Below are positions 48,488 to 59,160 of a stretch of 64,000 nucleotides of DNA, piece by piece (the stretch's first letter is position 1; the number at the start of each line of letters is the position of its first letter). A program made the position numbers and the translations under genes. Under the pieces are notes generated by a model. That model was not told the DNA's origin, made no database searches, and saw only the letters and a list, made by a program, of their open reading frames with translations. The DNA is from Bufo bufo (lineage: Eukaryota > Chordata > Amphibia > Anura > Bufonidae), in NCBI RefSeq assembly GCF_905171765.1, contig NC_053395.1, positions 186,995,577 to 187,059,576 on the forward strand, read 5' to 3'.

Positions 48488-49890
48488 CTGGTAACAGAAC
48501 AAAGACGGCCCACCGCCAAGGGGGTGGAAATCGAAACTAGTAATTTGATTCGCTCATCATATAAGGCAATGCTTCCTGACCATACTAACGGCCGTGATCA
48601 GGCATTGTAGTAGTAAAAAAGCTTCTGCAGCATCTTAGCTCAAGGTTAGAATTCTTTAGCAATGCATCATATGAAAGACAAAAAGAACAGAACCTGACCA
48701 AAGTTTACCACAGTTGAGACCATTTCCATCACACTCTATACCCATTGCAACCAGTGACATATCCCACTTCTCCTAGTCCCCCTCCTCCCTTTTCTCTCTC
48801 TCTCTCTCTTCTATATTTATCACCTCGTTTGTTTTTTTTTAACTGTCAATTATTAATATTAGTTATTGTCTTACGGCATTTATAGCCAGTTATTCTAAAC
48901 ATTATGTAATTCATACCGTTTTATCTGAATTGAACAATGTTTCTACCTATCAGGACATATTTCAGTTTCGTTTAGAGAAATCACAAAAATCAAATGTTTG
49001 AAAGTGCAGAGGTCAGAATAAAACAGCATACAACAAAAACTAGTTTCCCGGCTGCTTTCTTTGGTCTATACGCTTACAAGGGTAAAGATCACATTTCAGA
49101 TATTTATTTCTGCTCCGACAGTTTTATACCCCTTTATCTATTAAACAACAGGATCCAAATCTAGCAGTTCAAACTACAGGGGAGATTTAAAACCTCACGT
49201 GCGGTATGCCGGTCTTGAGATCCCCTGCGCTGCTGGAGGATGCGCTTTATTCATGGAGTCACAAATTAGCCTCATCTTCCAGCAGTCCGTGCGCCTCAAC
49301 TGAATTCTGCAGTAGATCTACCTTAGCTTTAAGTCTTCATTTAAGCCAGAAAACTAGCATAAAAGATGGCCCTACCCTGGCCATGCCCCCTATTCCAAAA
49401 GTGGCGAAGGTGGCATAGAATCGCCACTACATTTAGATGCAGCAATGTTTAAAAAGTTGCAAACATGATGTTTACAGTTTGTTTTTGTCTGAAAAATTAC
49501 ATAGAGAGACGATAAATCTCCGCCTATGAGAATAAATCTGGACATGAGATGTAAAGATGTAACCATATTGAAGATTTAAAGGTTTACTGCTGCGCCCTAA
49601 GTTGTTCCTGCGCAGCTACACGCCCGACTGTACGACTGCAGTGGTTCTCTGCACGGCGGGTACAGGGGGGGCACTGAGCAGAAGAAAACAGTGAAGTGAA
49701 CAAAGTATTAAACCAGACCCTCCTCCCAATCATTCTTAGAATCAGTAGAGATCCCAGAGGTGGGACACCCATGGCACATACTAGAGATATGGAATCACTT
49801 TATAATATGCAAATATTCCTTTAAAAAATATATATATATATAAATTGCAAACGCTGTGCAATATAGAAGGCTGAAAGCTATACCCATGTG
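48488..49890. other. Intron sequence, nothing recognised
   Basis: AT-rich intron with TC repeats at about 48795 and a TA run at about 49830. No exon, promoter or complete element is supported. Confidence 0.5.
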
Positions 49891-50421
49891 CATATATTTA
49901 ACAGCACATGGGAGGTTGTCCTTATAGGCCTCTGTAGGGACAGGAAGCAAGAAAGTTTAAAAGGCCCCTCCCCATCCCCCTATCCAGTGTTCTTCCTGTC
50001 CCTCCAGGGTGAAGAAATGAAAATGGAAGTAGCCGCAGGCTACTAGGGCTGGAACTGGGTCGGGTGGTGTCCAGCTATTCCTCCCAGTTTCCTCAAAGCC
50101 CTGCTAGTACCTCTTTCCGAGGTTCCCTAGCCTTCCCAGCTTACCTCTCTCCCACATCGCCGCGGTATCTGGGAGCAGAAGCCGCTTCGGGGGCTCTGGG
50201 CTCGGCAACACGCACTCTTTCTCACGGTGCCCAGCGTTTCAATGCTGGAGGCCTGGATGGGGGCCTCGCATGAGGGGGGGGAGGGGGGGGGGGTCGACTC
50301 TCCCCTAGGGGATAGAGTCCCCAAGAAGGAAGGAGGAGCGCAGCGGCAGCAGGGGGTGGACCCTTAAGGTAAGGTTATATAAAAGGAACCAGCAAGCAGT
50401 CAGGCTTGTCTGCTGTATCAA

Positions 50422-51770
50422 ATGTCCCAGATGTCTACCAAGCCTGAAATGGCTGGTGATACCCCTGCTCAGGGCTATGTAAGTTCTTTTTTTTACCAAG
50501 CCCTGCTTTATCCTGCGTTATTCCGTTATTGGTGTACACTAGTACTAAGGGAGAGTTCCTTTGTTTCTTTCTAGGAATTAAAGGATCCGGGACATAGATC
50601 CCAGACAGAACCTAAAAAGAAAACAAAGAAATGCATTTCCTGTGCTAGAAAGTTACATGAATCATACAAAAAAACAGCTGTGCCCTGATTGTATTGCAAA
50701 ACTTCTGAAGGAGGAACAGCCGTCCTTCCTCCCCGATTGGAGGTCTTTGATAAGAGAAGAAGTACAGGCTCCAGTTTCTAGCTCGATTCCTCCTCCGCCA
50801 GTTTCAAAGAAACCTAGAATCAGATTCAGACGAACAAGGCGATAATACTTATTATTCGGAAGGGGAGTTAGAAGAAGAAGAAGAGTTAAATCTGTCCCTC
50901 TGGTTCTTCTGAAGACCAGAAAAAAAAATTCTCTTTTCTTTGGAAGATTTGGATTCGTTACTATCGGCGGCAAGGGAAACTATGAAGGTGGAGGAGGTTC
51001 AGTAACCCAGAACAACTCAAGACGAGATGTTTGGAGGATTAAGGGCAAAGAAAAGGAAACTGTTTCCGGTCAATTCCAATCTGAGAGAGATGATACTGGA
51101 GAAGTGGGAAGATGCAGATAAGAAACTTTACATTCCTTGAGAATTCAGAAGTCGCCTTCTATTTAATCCGGAGGACACTAAATTATGGGAAGAAGTTCCA
51201 AAAATAGATGTCCAGGTAGCAAAGGGTTAAAAAAAGACGACCATCCCATTTGAAGACTCATCCCAATTGAAAGATCCTAAGGACCGAAAATCTGATGGTC
51301 TCCTTAAAAAGAGTCTGGGAATGTTCAGCGGCAACAATCAATACTAATATTGCCGCCACATCTGTAGCCAGAGCTATGGGATTATGGCTCAATCAATTGG
51401 AAAACCATTTAAAGCTCAAGACACCTAGAGAAGTAATTCTGGATTCTCTGCCTTTGCTAAAAATGGCCACAGCTTTCATGGGTGACGCTTCTGCAGAATC
51501 TATCCGTTTTGCCGCATAAAGTGGAACACCATCAAATACCGCTAGAAGGGCCTTGTGGCTGATGACCTGGACAGGTGACATAGCTTCTAAAAATAAGTTA
51601 TGTGCAATAACCATTTTCCTTTTTTTTTTTTATATATTCGGACCAGTATTGGATACCATTTTGGAAACAGCGGCTGACAAGAAAAAAGGATTTCCAGAAG
51701 AGAAGCCCAAGAAAAGTCAGCCCTTTCGGAGAACAAACAGACAGACCGTCTCGGTACTCATCGAGTAGAG
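50422..51770 (+). pseudogene. Outer DIRS ORF1 (gag-like), frameshifted, possible intron
   Basis: ATG at 50422 opens 19 codons ending QGY, then a consensus donor GTAAGT (50479). A pyrimidine-rich tract and CTAG acceptor at 50574 would remove 96 bp. Downstream, CISCARKL and CPDCIAKLL form a paired CxxC module, comparable to CTAC...CTAC in the inner element. A one-base slip in an A-run near 50680 and several later breaks (stop at about 51518) destroy the frame. The later part (RAMGLWLNQLENHLKLKT) corresponds to the capsid-like region. Confidence 0.65.
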
Positions 51771-51854
51771 GAAAGGGAAAATCTGGTAGATGGAGCTACC
51801 CGAAAGGAGGCAGAGGGTTCCTTCTCAACCCGAATATAAAAAAAAAATAAAAAA

Positions 51855-52030
51855 AAAAGGAGACTTTTGTATTACTTACCAGTAAAGTCTCTTTCTCGCT
51901 CTTCCTTGGGGGACACAGGAAACCATGGGTATAGCTCTGCTCCCTAGGAGGCGTGACACTAAGTGAAAGCTGTAAGCCCCTCCTCCATCAGCTATACCCT
52001 TCAGCCTGGAGAAGAGACTGCCAGTTGCGT
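51855..52030. repeat. DIRS inverted terminal repeat, 3' side
   Basis: It starts AAAAGGAGACTTTTGTATTA and contains GGACACAGGAAACCATGGGT. The section from about 51904 to 52026 is the exact inverse of 57624-57742. Confidence 0.92.
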
Positions 52031-52135
52031 GTCCAAGTAGTGAAAGATAACCACCAACCGGAAAAAGAACCGTCAAGCCCCAACGGGGGCAACCAAGCCG
52101 GAACCACAACTGTAAACCCAAATGAAGGGCGGGTG

Positions 52136-52236
52136 CTGTGTCCCCCAAGGAAGAGCGAGAAAGAGACTTTACTGGTAAGTAATACAAAAGTCTCCTTTTC
52201 TCGCCCATATTCCTTGGGGGACACAGGAAACCATGG
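52136..52236. repeat. DIRS internal complementary region
   Basis: The first half (to about 52199) is the inverse of 51855-51925; the second half, CTCGCCCATATTCCTTGGGG onward, is the inverse of 57715-57750. In DIRS elements this region templates circularisation of the cDNA by bridging the two ends. Confidence 0.9.
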
Positions 52237-52297
52237 GACGTTCCAGAGCAGTCCCAGAAGGGAGGGACCAGAACAAACTAGACCAACACCGGAGGCA

Positions 52298-53371
52298 TCA
52301 ATCAACTGCCGCCTGCAACACCAGACGGCCTAAAGCAGCGTCAGCCGACGCATGAGTATGCACCCTGTAGAACTTGGTGAAGGTGTGCAAGGAGGACCAA
52401 GTGGCCGCCTTGCAAATCTGCTCCGTAGAAGCCCGATTTCTCTGAGCCCAGGAAGCCCCGACCGCTCTAGTGGAATGAGCGGTAACACCGAGGGGCGGAA
52501 CCTTGCCCTTGGCGAGATAAGCCTCAGTAACAGCCATCTTGACAAAACGGGCGATAGCAACTTTGGATGCCGCCAACCCTCTGCGCGACCCCTCCGGAAC
52601 CACAAAGAGCGAGTCAGTACGCCTGAAAGAGCCGGTTACCTCCAGGTAAGCCTTGAGCGCCCTGACAACGTCCAGGCGATGAAGTTCCCTCTCCCTAGGG
52701 TGGGAAGGGGAAGGACACAAAGAGGGGAGAACGATGTCCTCGTTCAGATGAAAGGCGGAGACCACCTTAGGAAGGAAGGAAGGGACCGGACGAAGAACTA
52801 CCTTGTCCTGGTGGAACACTAGGAAAGGTTCCAGACAGGAGAGTGCAGCCAATTCGGACACCCTCCGAAGAGAGGTGACTGCTACAAGGAAAATAACCTT
52901 GCAGGACAGAAGTCGCAAGGAAACCGTCCGCAGAGGCTCGAAAGGAGAAGCCTGGAGCGCTGAGAGAACCAGGTTCAGGTCCCAGGGCGGTACCGGAGGC
53001 CGGTACGGGGGAACCGCGTGAGCCACGCCCTGAAGGAAGGTCTTGACAGGACCAAGGGGGGCCAGTGGGCGCTGAAACAAAATGGACAGCGCAGACACCT
53101 GACCCTTCAAAGAACTAAGACCCAGACCTTGGGCAAGTCCGCTCTGCAGGAAGGACAAAACGGTGGGGAGAGAAAAGCGGAGCGGAGGAATCCCTAGATC
53201 GGCACAGAACCCCAAATAGGTCCTCCAGGTCCTATAATAGATCCTAGAAGAGGACGGCTTACGGGCGCGGATCATGGTGCGGACGACGTCCGCAGAAAAA
53301 CCCCTACGTGTCAGGACGGTGGTCTCAACAACCACGCCGTCAAACGTAGGGACCTTAAACGCGGGTGGAAG
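52298..53371 (-). CDS. Inner DIRS ORF3, tyrosine recombinase
   Basis: The frame is open from 55105, but conserved sequence begins at about 53371 (LPPAFKVPTFDGVVVETT), just before ORF2 stops at 53311. The N-terminal SAM-like/core-binding part is about the first 125 residues (SSSRIYYRTWRTYLGFCADL). The catalytic part has arginine I in VTSLRRVSELAAL, HxxR in AHSTRAVGASWA and the nucleophile in TKFYRVH, 22 residues from the stop. In DIRS elements this enzyme inserts the circular cDNA without cutting a target duplication. All key residues are present, unlike in the outer copy. Confidence 0.92.
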   Translation of the reverse strand, partial: LPPAFKVPTFDGVVVETTVLTRRGFSADVVRTMIRARKPSSSRIYYRTWRTYLGFCADLGIPPLRFSLPTVLSFLQSGLAQGLGLSSLKGQVSALSILFQRPLAPLGPVKTFLQGVAHAVPPYRPPVPPWDLNLVLSALQASPFEPLRTVSLRLLSCKVIFLVAVTSLRRVSELAALSCLEPFLVFHQDKVVLRPVPSFLPKVVSAFHLNEDIVLPSLCPSPSHPRERELHRLDVVRALKAYLEVTGSFRRTDSLFVVPEGSRRGLAASKVAIARFVKMAVTEAYLAKGKVPPLGVTAHSTRAVGASWAQRNRASTEQICKAATWSSLHTFTKFYRVHTHASADAALGRLVLQAAVD

Positions 53372-55428
53372 ATCGGTCCCTGAGAGAGAAGATCTTCCCT
53401 GGCGGGCAGCGGCCAGGGCGCGTCTGCCAGGAGCAGCATGAGGTCGGCATACCAAGACCGGCGGGGCCAGTCCGGAGCGACCAGAATCACCGAGACGCCT
53501 TCCGCCGCGATCTTCCGAAGGACCTTGGGCAGGAGTGGGATGGGAGGGAATATGTATGGACGCGCGAAGCCTCGCCAAGGAAGAACGAGGGCGTCGGCTC
53601 CGCAAGCTCCCGGATCCCTGGCCCTGGACAGATAGGCGGGGACCTTGTGATTGAACTTGGAGGCCATGAGGTCCACGTCCGGTATGCCCCAACGAAGGCA
53701 AATGGCCTCGAATACCTCCGGGTGAAGAGACCACTCGCCGGGGTCGACAGTGGTGCGACTGAGGAAGTCCGCCGCCCAATTGTCCACCCCTGGAATAAAA
53801 ATTGCCGATAGGGCCGGGACGTGGGCTTCCGCCCAACGGAGAATGCTGGAGACCTCCCTCATTGCAGCAGCGCTGCGAGTGCCCCCCTGGTGGTTTATGT
53901 ACGCCACAGCCGTGGCGTTGTCCGATTGTACACGAACTGGATGACCCTTCAACAGATGAGTCCAGTGTCGTAGAGACAAAAGGGCCGCTCTCAGCTCCAG
54001 GACATTGATCGAGAGTTTGGACTCCAATGGAGACCAAATGCCCTGGACGGATCGGGGAGGAAACACGCCTCCCCAGCCCAAGAGACTGGCATCGGTTGTA
54101 ACCACCAACCAGTTGAGTGGCAGAAAAGACCTGCCCAGAAGAGGGGACTGTAACCACCAGCGGAGAGATGACCTCACCGGAGGCGATAGATGGAAGGGAT
54201 GATCCAGAGACTGCGGCGATTTGTCCCAGGAGGAGAGGATCGCCCGTTGGAGAGGGCGGGAGTGAAACTGCGCAAACGGGATCGCCTCGAAGCAGGCAAC
54301 CATCTGCCCCAAGACCCGCATGCAGAAGCGGAAGGACGGTCGACGGTGGAGAAGGAGACCCCGAACCGCCCCACGGAGGATCAGACGTTTTTCCGAGGGA
54401 AGACGTACTTCCGCCGCTCCCGTGTCTAAAAGCATTCCCAGGAAGACCAGTTGTCTGGAGGGGGGAAGGGAGGACTTGGGGAAGTTGATGACCCAACCGA
54501 ACCTCGTCAGAGTCTCTAGAGTGAGATCCACGCTGGCAACCGCTTGAGAAAGGGACGGAGCCTTGATGAGGATATCGTCCAAGTACGGTAGCAGAAAAAC
54601 ACCCCTGGAACGGAGTAAGGCCAAAACCGGGGCCAGGACCTTGGTGAACACCCGGGGGGCTGTTGCCAGCCCAAAGGGAAGGGCGACAAACTGGAAGTGG
54701 AGGTCCCCCACGGCGAACCGGAGGAAGCGATGGTGACACCGGGCTACCGGAACATGGAGGTAGGCATCCTGTATATCGATGGAAGACATGAAATCTCCCT
54801 GCTCCAGGGAAGCCACCGCGGAACGGAGGGACTCCATCCGAAACCGTCGAAGGAGGAGAAAACGGTTGAGCTTTTTGAGGTCCAAAATGGGCCGCATGGA
54901 ACCTCCCTTCTTGGGAACTACAAAGAGGTTCGAGTAGAACCCTTGGAACCTTTCCTCTAGAGGAACGGGGGTAATCACCCCCCTGTCCAGTAAGGCTTGA
55001 ACGGCCGCGGAGAACGCAACCGCGCGTTTCGGGTCCCGTGGCAGGCGGGAGCGAAAGAACCGATCTGGAGGGAAGGATGCAAATTCGATTTTGTATCCGG
55101 AGCACACAATTTCGAGGGCCCAGGCGTCGGAGACGTGAGCCAACCAGACGTCCCTGAAAAGGAGGAGCCGGCCCCCCACCCGGGTGGGTGGGGGCGCGCC
55201 TTCAGGCAGAGGATTGCTTTGCTGCGGGTGTGCGGGCAGCCTGCGGCTTGCGCCAGGAGGGCTGCGCCCGAAAAAACGGCTTCCTATGCTTATCCTGGGG
55301 AGGAGCCGAAGCGGCAGCTGTGGTGGGAGCCCCAGAGGCCCTGCGGGAGGACCGAAAACGAGACGCACCAGGGCGTCCGCGGGGGGCGCCCCTGGCTTGG
55401 GGTTGAGGAAGATGGGTGCTTTTACCAC
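53311..55428 (-). CDS. Inner DIRS ORF2, reverse transcriptase/RNase H polyprotein
   Basis: 705 codons open. RT spans about residues 150-345: VVPKKGGSMRPILDLKKLNR, DIQDAYLHV with the first catalytic aspartate near 218, and PYLDDIL with the YLDD at 282-285. RNase H spans about 440-560: D446 in TTDASLLGWGG, E478 in VLELRAAL, D503 in QSDNATAVAYINHQGG and D549 in PGVDNWAADFLS, so all four acids are present. The C-terminal 130 residues (PDVDLMASKFN, YIFPPIPLLPKVL, LVAPDWPRRSWY) match the region called methyltransferase-like in DIRS elements; I cannot confirm catalysis. The first 110 residues overlap ORF1, so translation may start later. Confidence 0.92.
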   Translation of the reverse strand: MVKAPIFLNPKPGAPPADALVRLVFGPPAGPLGLPPQLPLRLLPRISIGSRFFGRSPPGASRRLPAHPQQSNPLPEGAPPPTRVGGRLLLFRDVWLAHVSDAWALEIVCSGYKIEFASFPPDRFFRSRLPRDPKRAVAFSAAVQALLDRGVITPVPLEERFQGFYSNLFVVPKKGGSMRPILDLKKLNRFLLLRRFRMESLRSAVASLEQGDFMSSIDIQDAYLHVPVARCHHRFLRFAVGDLHFQFVALPFGLATAPRVFTKVLAPVLALLRSRGVFLLPYLDDILIKAPSLSQAVASVDLTLETLTRFGWVINFPKSSLPPSRQLVFLGMLLDTGAAEVRLPSEKRLILRGAVRGLLLHRRPSFRFCMRVLGQMVACFEAIPFAQFHSRPLQRAILSSWDKSPQSLDHPFHLSPPVRSSLRWWLQSPLLGRSFLPLNWLVVTTDASLLGWGGVFPPRSVQGIWSPLESKLSINVLELRAALLSLRHWTHLLKGHPVRVQSDNATAVAYINHQGGTRSAAAMREVSSILRWAEAHVPALSAIFIPGVDNWAADFLSRTTVDPGEWSLHPEVFEAICLRWGIPDVDLMASKFNHKVPAYLSRARDPGACGADALVLPWRGFARPYIFPPIPLLPKVLRKIAAEGVSVILVAPDWPRRSWYADLMLLLADAPWPLPAREDLLSQGPIFHPRLRSLRLTAWLLRPPS

Positions 55429-56659
55429 CCGTGGCCTCCGAAATAAGTTCGTCTAGGCGGACCCCGAAAAGGCGGGAACCCGCAAACGGTAGCCCCGCCA
55501 AGGAACGTTTGGAGGCAGCGTCCGCTTTCCAAACCTTCAGCCAGAGCTCCCTCCTGACGGAAACTGCCAGGGCGGAGGAGCGTGCAATAAGGGCTCCCGC
55601 ATCAAGGGAGGCCTCACAAACAAAATTCCCGGCCCGAACAATAAGCTGGGCCAAGGAACGCAGGTCCTGGATAGGGACGTCCGAGTCCAACTCCTGTTCC
55701 AGCTGCGCACCCCAAGCAGAGATTGCTTTCCCTGCCCAAGCAGAGGCAAAAACCGGTCTGAGAGCCGAACCGGAGGCAGCAAAAATGCCCTTAGAAAGGG
55801 TCTCCATGCGACGGTCCTCCGCTGACTGAAGAGAGGACCCGTCGGGAACAGGGATGGCCGTGTTCTTCGACAGCCGGGCCACAGGGGGGTCCACCTTGGG
55901 TGGGGAAGACCATGTGGCCACGACATCTGCTGGAAAAGGATAGCAAATGTCCAGCTTCTTGGGGTTGACAAAACGGGCGTCCGGTCGAGCCCAAGCCTTA
56001 GACACCACAGAGGAGAAATCAGAGTGGATTGGGAAGACTTTTGAGACCTGCCTGGGTCTGATAAATGAGACGCTAGCTGCGTCCGAGCTAGGGGGATCAT
56101 CCTGCACCTTAAAGGTGTCACGAATATCAGAGATGAGTTGACCCATCGCTGAGGCTAGCTTGGACGGCAGGGCCGAGTCCATTTCCAAATCTGAAACCGC
56201 CAATTCACCTTCAGAGAGCGAATCCTTTGGGGAGGAGAGGCTCGTCTGGGTGCGCACGCGTGGCGGGGAGAGGGAGGCATCCGAGGAGGAGGCTCGCTCT
56301 ACTCTAATACGCTTCTGAGAGTGCCTAGCTCGGGAGGGGTCACTAAAGGAGAGTGAACCCGCTGCAGCGGCAGAAGCGGTGGACCCGGAGGGCGCGACAG
56401 TAAGAGTGGCGTCCTGCGGGGTAGGCGGCCTGTCTATTAGGCGGCCCACGACATGAGTGAGGCTTTCCACGGCCTGGGACAGGGATCTAGCCCAGTCAGG
56501 CGGGTCAGAGGCAGCAGGGAGCGACACAGCGGGCGACTGAGGCTGCGGTGGAGCCCGACATGCAGTACAGTGCGGATCAGACTGCCCCCGGGGAAAGGGT
56601 TCCCTACAAGCAGTACAGGCATGGTACCAAGGCTTGGCGGCTGCAGAAGGGTCTGACAT
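55202..56659 (-). CDS. Inner DIRS ORF1, gag-like protein
   Basis: An open frame of about 485 codons starts MSDPSAAAKPWYHACTAC (an in-frame ATG seven codons upstream at 56680 is also possible). Residues 15-36 hold two CxxC pairs (CTAC and CTAC), a small zinc-binding module. A proline/serine-rich, charged stretch follows, then a predicted helical section in the last third (EASLDAGALIARSSALAVSV, KRSLAGLPFAGSRLFGVRLD) and a basic, arginine/glycine-rich tail (APRGRPGASRFRSSRRASGA) suited to nucleic acid binding. It overlaps the start of ORF2 by about 225 nt in another frame. Confidence 0.85.
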   Translation of the reverse strand: MSDPSAAAKPWYHACTACREPFPRGQSDPHCTACRAPPQPQSPAVSLPAASDPPDWARSLSQAVESLTHVVGRLIDRPPTPQDATLTVAPSGSTASAAAAGSLSFSDPSRARHSQKRIRVERASSSDASLSPPRVRTQTSLSSPKDSLSEGELAVSDLEMDSALPSKLASAMGQLISDIRDTFKVQDDPPSSDAASVSFIRPRQVSKVFPIHSDFSSVVSKAWARPDARFVNPKKLDICYPFPADVVATWSSPPKVDPPVARLSKNTAIPVPDGSSLQSAEDRRMETLSKGIFAASGSALRPVFASAWAGKAISAWGAQLEQELDSDVPIQDLRSLAQLIVRAGNFVCEASLDAGALIARSSALAVSVRRELWLKVWKADAASKRSLAGLPFAGSRLFGVRLDELISEATGGKSTHLPQPQARGAPRGRPGASRFRSSRRASGAPTTAAASAPPQDKHRKPFFRAQPSWRKPQAARTPAAKQSSA

Positions 56660-57123
56660 GGTGGAACAAAGATGTTGCACTTAAGTGGGAGACCCCAAGG
56701 AAAGAAACGGGGATAACACCCAAGCGACAGTACTGTGGCACGGAGGGGGTTAAAAGTCCTACCAGACCCGGATGATGCAAGCGGCAGCGGTAAGGGGGAA
56801 CAGACTGAGGAGGCTGTGGAGGAGAGGCAGCAGCACCGGCTTCGGATCGCACTGCAGAGAGGATTCCACGCAGCACTGTGCGATGAACCCGGAAGTAGCG
56901 GAGCGCATGTAGGAAGCTCCGCCCCCTCCCTGCCGCTCTGAAGCAGAGCCGCGCGCGCGCGGCAAAATGAACTTAACCCCCAAGGATAATGAAGTGCCGG
57001 CCTGAAATGGCGCCGTTCACGCCAAGAAAGCGGCCCCCTCCGCGCCTGGATGTGGCAGAAGGCAGCGTCCCTGCCAAGGACTTGCCCAGATGAACTCCCC
57101 TGCCCGGTAACGGTCCGATATCG

Positions 57124-57145
57124 GGGGGGGGGGGGGGGGGGGGGA
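57124..57145. repeat. G homopolymer run in the DIRS 5' region
   Basis: About 20 consecutive G residues upstream of ORF1 of the inner DIRS. Such a run is prone to slippage and sequencing error. The region 56680-57620 is otherwise GC-rich leader without a supported ORF. Confidence 0.9.
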
Positions 57146-57619
57146 GGGGTGGGCGCACGATGTAGCAGTGGCCATGTAGTAACGGTGGCCATGGGAGCCC
57201 AGGAGGCCTGTAGCAGCGGTGGGAGGGAGGAAGGGGAGGCTGGAGCAGCCTGTCTCACCATACGCTGTCTTCACCCTCAATCCATCCAGCGGGGTCGCCC
57301 CTTCAGCTCCTGGCACCGCAGTGGCAGCAAGCCGGGGGAGGGACTTGGCGTGCGGGCGACCCTGAGCTGGCGGGACGCAGGGGAGCGAGGCTGCCCTGGT
57401 CCACCTTGTCTTCTGTGGGGGAGGCGGCAGTGCGGAATTACCGGCACTGGCGCAACTCAACCCCGGGAGAAACAGAGGGGTCTAATGCGCCTCTGTTGTC
57501 CCTGTAAGTAGAAAAAAACCGAATTAAAAACAACAAATAACGTAAAAATAAAAAATCATAGGAAAACAACCCTGCATAAGCAGGGGGTGTCTTGCCTCCT
57601 TGGACACTAAGCAAAAACT

Positions 57620-57754
57620 GGCAGTCTCTTCTCCAGGCTGAAGGGTATAGCTGATGGAGGAGGGGCTTACAGCTTTCACTTAGTGTCACGCCTCCTAGGG
57701 AGCAGAGCTATACCCATGGTTTCCTGTGTCCCCCAAGGAATATGGGCGAGAAAA
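57620..57754. repeat. DIRS inverted terminal repeat, 5' side
   Basis: It ends ...CCCAAGGAATATGGGCGAG followed by AAAA. It would carry the element's promoter, being upstream of ORF1 on the minus strand. Confidence 0.9.
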
Positions 57755-57755
57755 A

Positions 57756-58980
57756 TGGATCGTTCAGGACAATTATAAACCTCAAATTCCTTAACAGGGT
57801 GATCTCCTATCGAAAGTTCAAGATGGAATCTATTCGGTCAGCCATTCCACTCATCACCCCAGAAGCATTCATGTGCACAATAGACTTGAAGGATGCATAT
57901 CATCATATCCCTATTCATCCTCATCATCAAAAATACCTGAGATTTGCAATAAAAGTGAACAGCCACATACATCATTTCCAATTTCAGTGTCTGCCATTCG
58001 GAATCTCATCAGCTCCGAGAGTTTTTACAAAACTGATGGTAGAAGTGATGGCTCACCTACGACAGGACAAAATAATTATAATCCCATACGATTTCTTATT
58101 AACAGCCCAATCTCAGGAGATATTGAAAAATCATATTCAATTAACACTGGAGGTGCTGACCAAATTGGGATGGATTATCAATTTCAACAAATCAGATCTG
58201 CGGTTGGAAACCAGGAAGAATTTCTTGGGTACACTTCTAGATTCAGTGAAAGAAAGATCCTTTCTACCTATAACCAAACAAAATACCATGGTACTAAAAT
58301 TCCAACACTTCAAAAAGAAGAAAAGTTGCACGATCAGAGAGGCAATGAGGATTCTGGGCATCATGACATCTTGCATGATTCCCTGGGCCCATTTTCATTC
58401 AAGACCATTACAGAAACTGATACTATCTCAGGGGGACAAGAGTCAAAAATCTCTAGACAAAAGGATTTTCCTTACAACAGGGGTAAAGAACTCCCTGAAC
58501 TGGTGGTTAACTTCAGACAACCTAGTGAAGGGAATTCCCTGGAAGCTGGATCCAATGGTGACGGTAACCACAAATGCCAGCAAGTTAGGCCGGGAAGACC
58601 AGGTGGAGGATCTATATTTTCAAGGAGAATGGTCACCTCTAGAGAGCCTGGGATCAAACTTAAAAGAGCTAACAGCGGTTCTAAAGACTCTGAAACAGGC
58701 CGAAAATATCGTAAAAGGGAAGCATCTAAGAATCTACTCAGGCAACATCACTACGGTGTGTTACCTCAAACACCAAGGAGGGACCAGGAACCCCTTGATG
58801 CAGAGGGTGTCAAATCAGATATTTCACTGGGCCCAAACATGTTATCAATCTCAGCCTTACATCTGAGGGGCAAATTAATCCTCCCAAGGAGACAGGATCT
58901 TCTGGTTCAGGACCCTCTAAAACATCAAGATCTGAAAACCTTGAATTTGACGGCCTGGATCCTGAAAGGGAAATGCTGAA
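57756..58980 (+). pseudogene. Outer DIRS ORF2: reverse transcriptase/RNase H, inactivated
   Basis: The frame NGSFRTIINLKFLNRV, then TIDLKDAYHHIPIHPHHQKY and QCLPFGISSAPRVFTKLM, follows DIRS RT order. At the active site the inner element's PYLDDIL is PYDFLL here, so two residues of YLDD are gone. RNase H motifs follow (TVTTNASKLG, with N for the catalytic D; LKELTAVL; YSGNITTVCYLKHQGG, again D lost). After about 58860 roughly 200 codons are deleted before LNLTAWILKG. Clearly dead. Confidence 0.88.
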
Positions 58981-59160
58981 AAGGCAAGGTCTTTTGGAAA
59001 AAGCAATTGCAACGTTATAAAATAGTCGCAAACAAGTTACTTCAGCCATATAAGGGAAAACCTGGAAAATATTTGGTTCCTGGTTGTCTTCAGAAAACCC
59101 AGACGGTTCCTCACCTACCATTTCACACATTACAGACTTTCTGCAGGGTTTGATTTAGGT

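Larger units (their letters stand above)
51855..57754 (-). mobile_element. Full-length DIRS retrotransposon, ORFs intact
   Basis: An element of about 5.9 kb on the minus strand. Inverted terminal repeats lie at 51855-52030 and 57620-57754, identical by eye over about 123 nt (from TTCCTTGGGGGACACAGG to ACTGCCAGTT). Near the 3' side an internal complementary region (52136-52236) joins the inverse of both outer ends, with the junction CTCCTTTTCTCGCCC, as the DIRS replication model requires. ORF1, ORF2 and ORF3 are open. The DNA is GC-rich against an AT-rich host. No target duplication is expected for DIRS; it sits in an A-run of the outer element. Confidence 0.93.

Noticed and set aside
51953..55446. 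Many plus-strand open frames across the inner DIRS
   Set aside because: They are shadows of the GC-rich minus-strand ORFs and lack any recognisable motif.
56437..57261. 274-codon minus-strand open frame upstream of the inner DIRS ORF1
   Set aside because: It is proline/leucine-rich, overlaps ORF1 in another frame and spans the G-run. It has no domain and is best explained by GC-rich leader sequence without stops.
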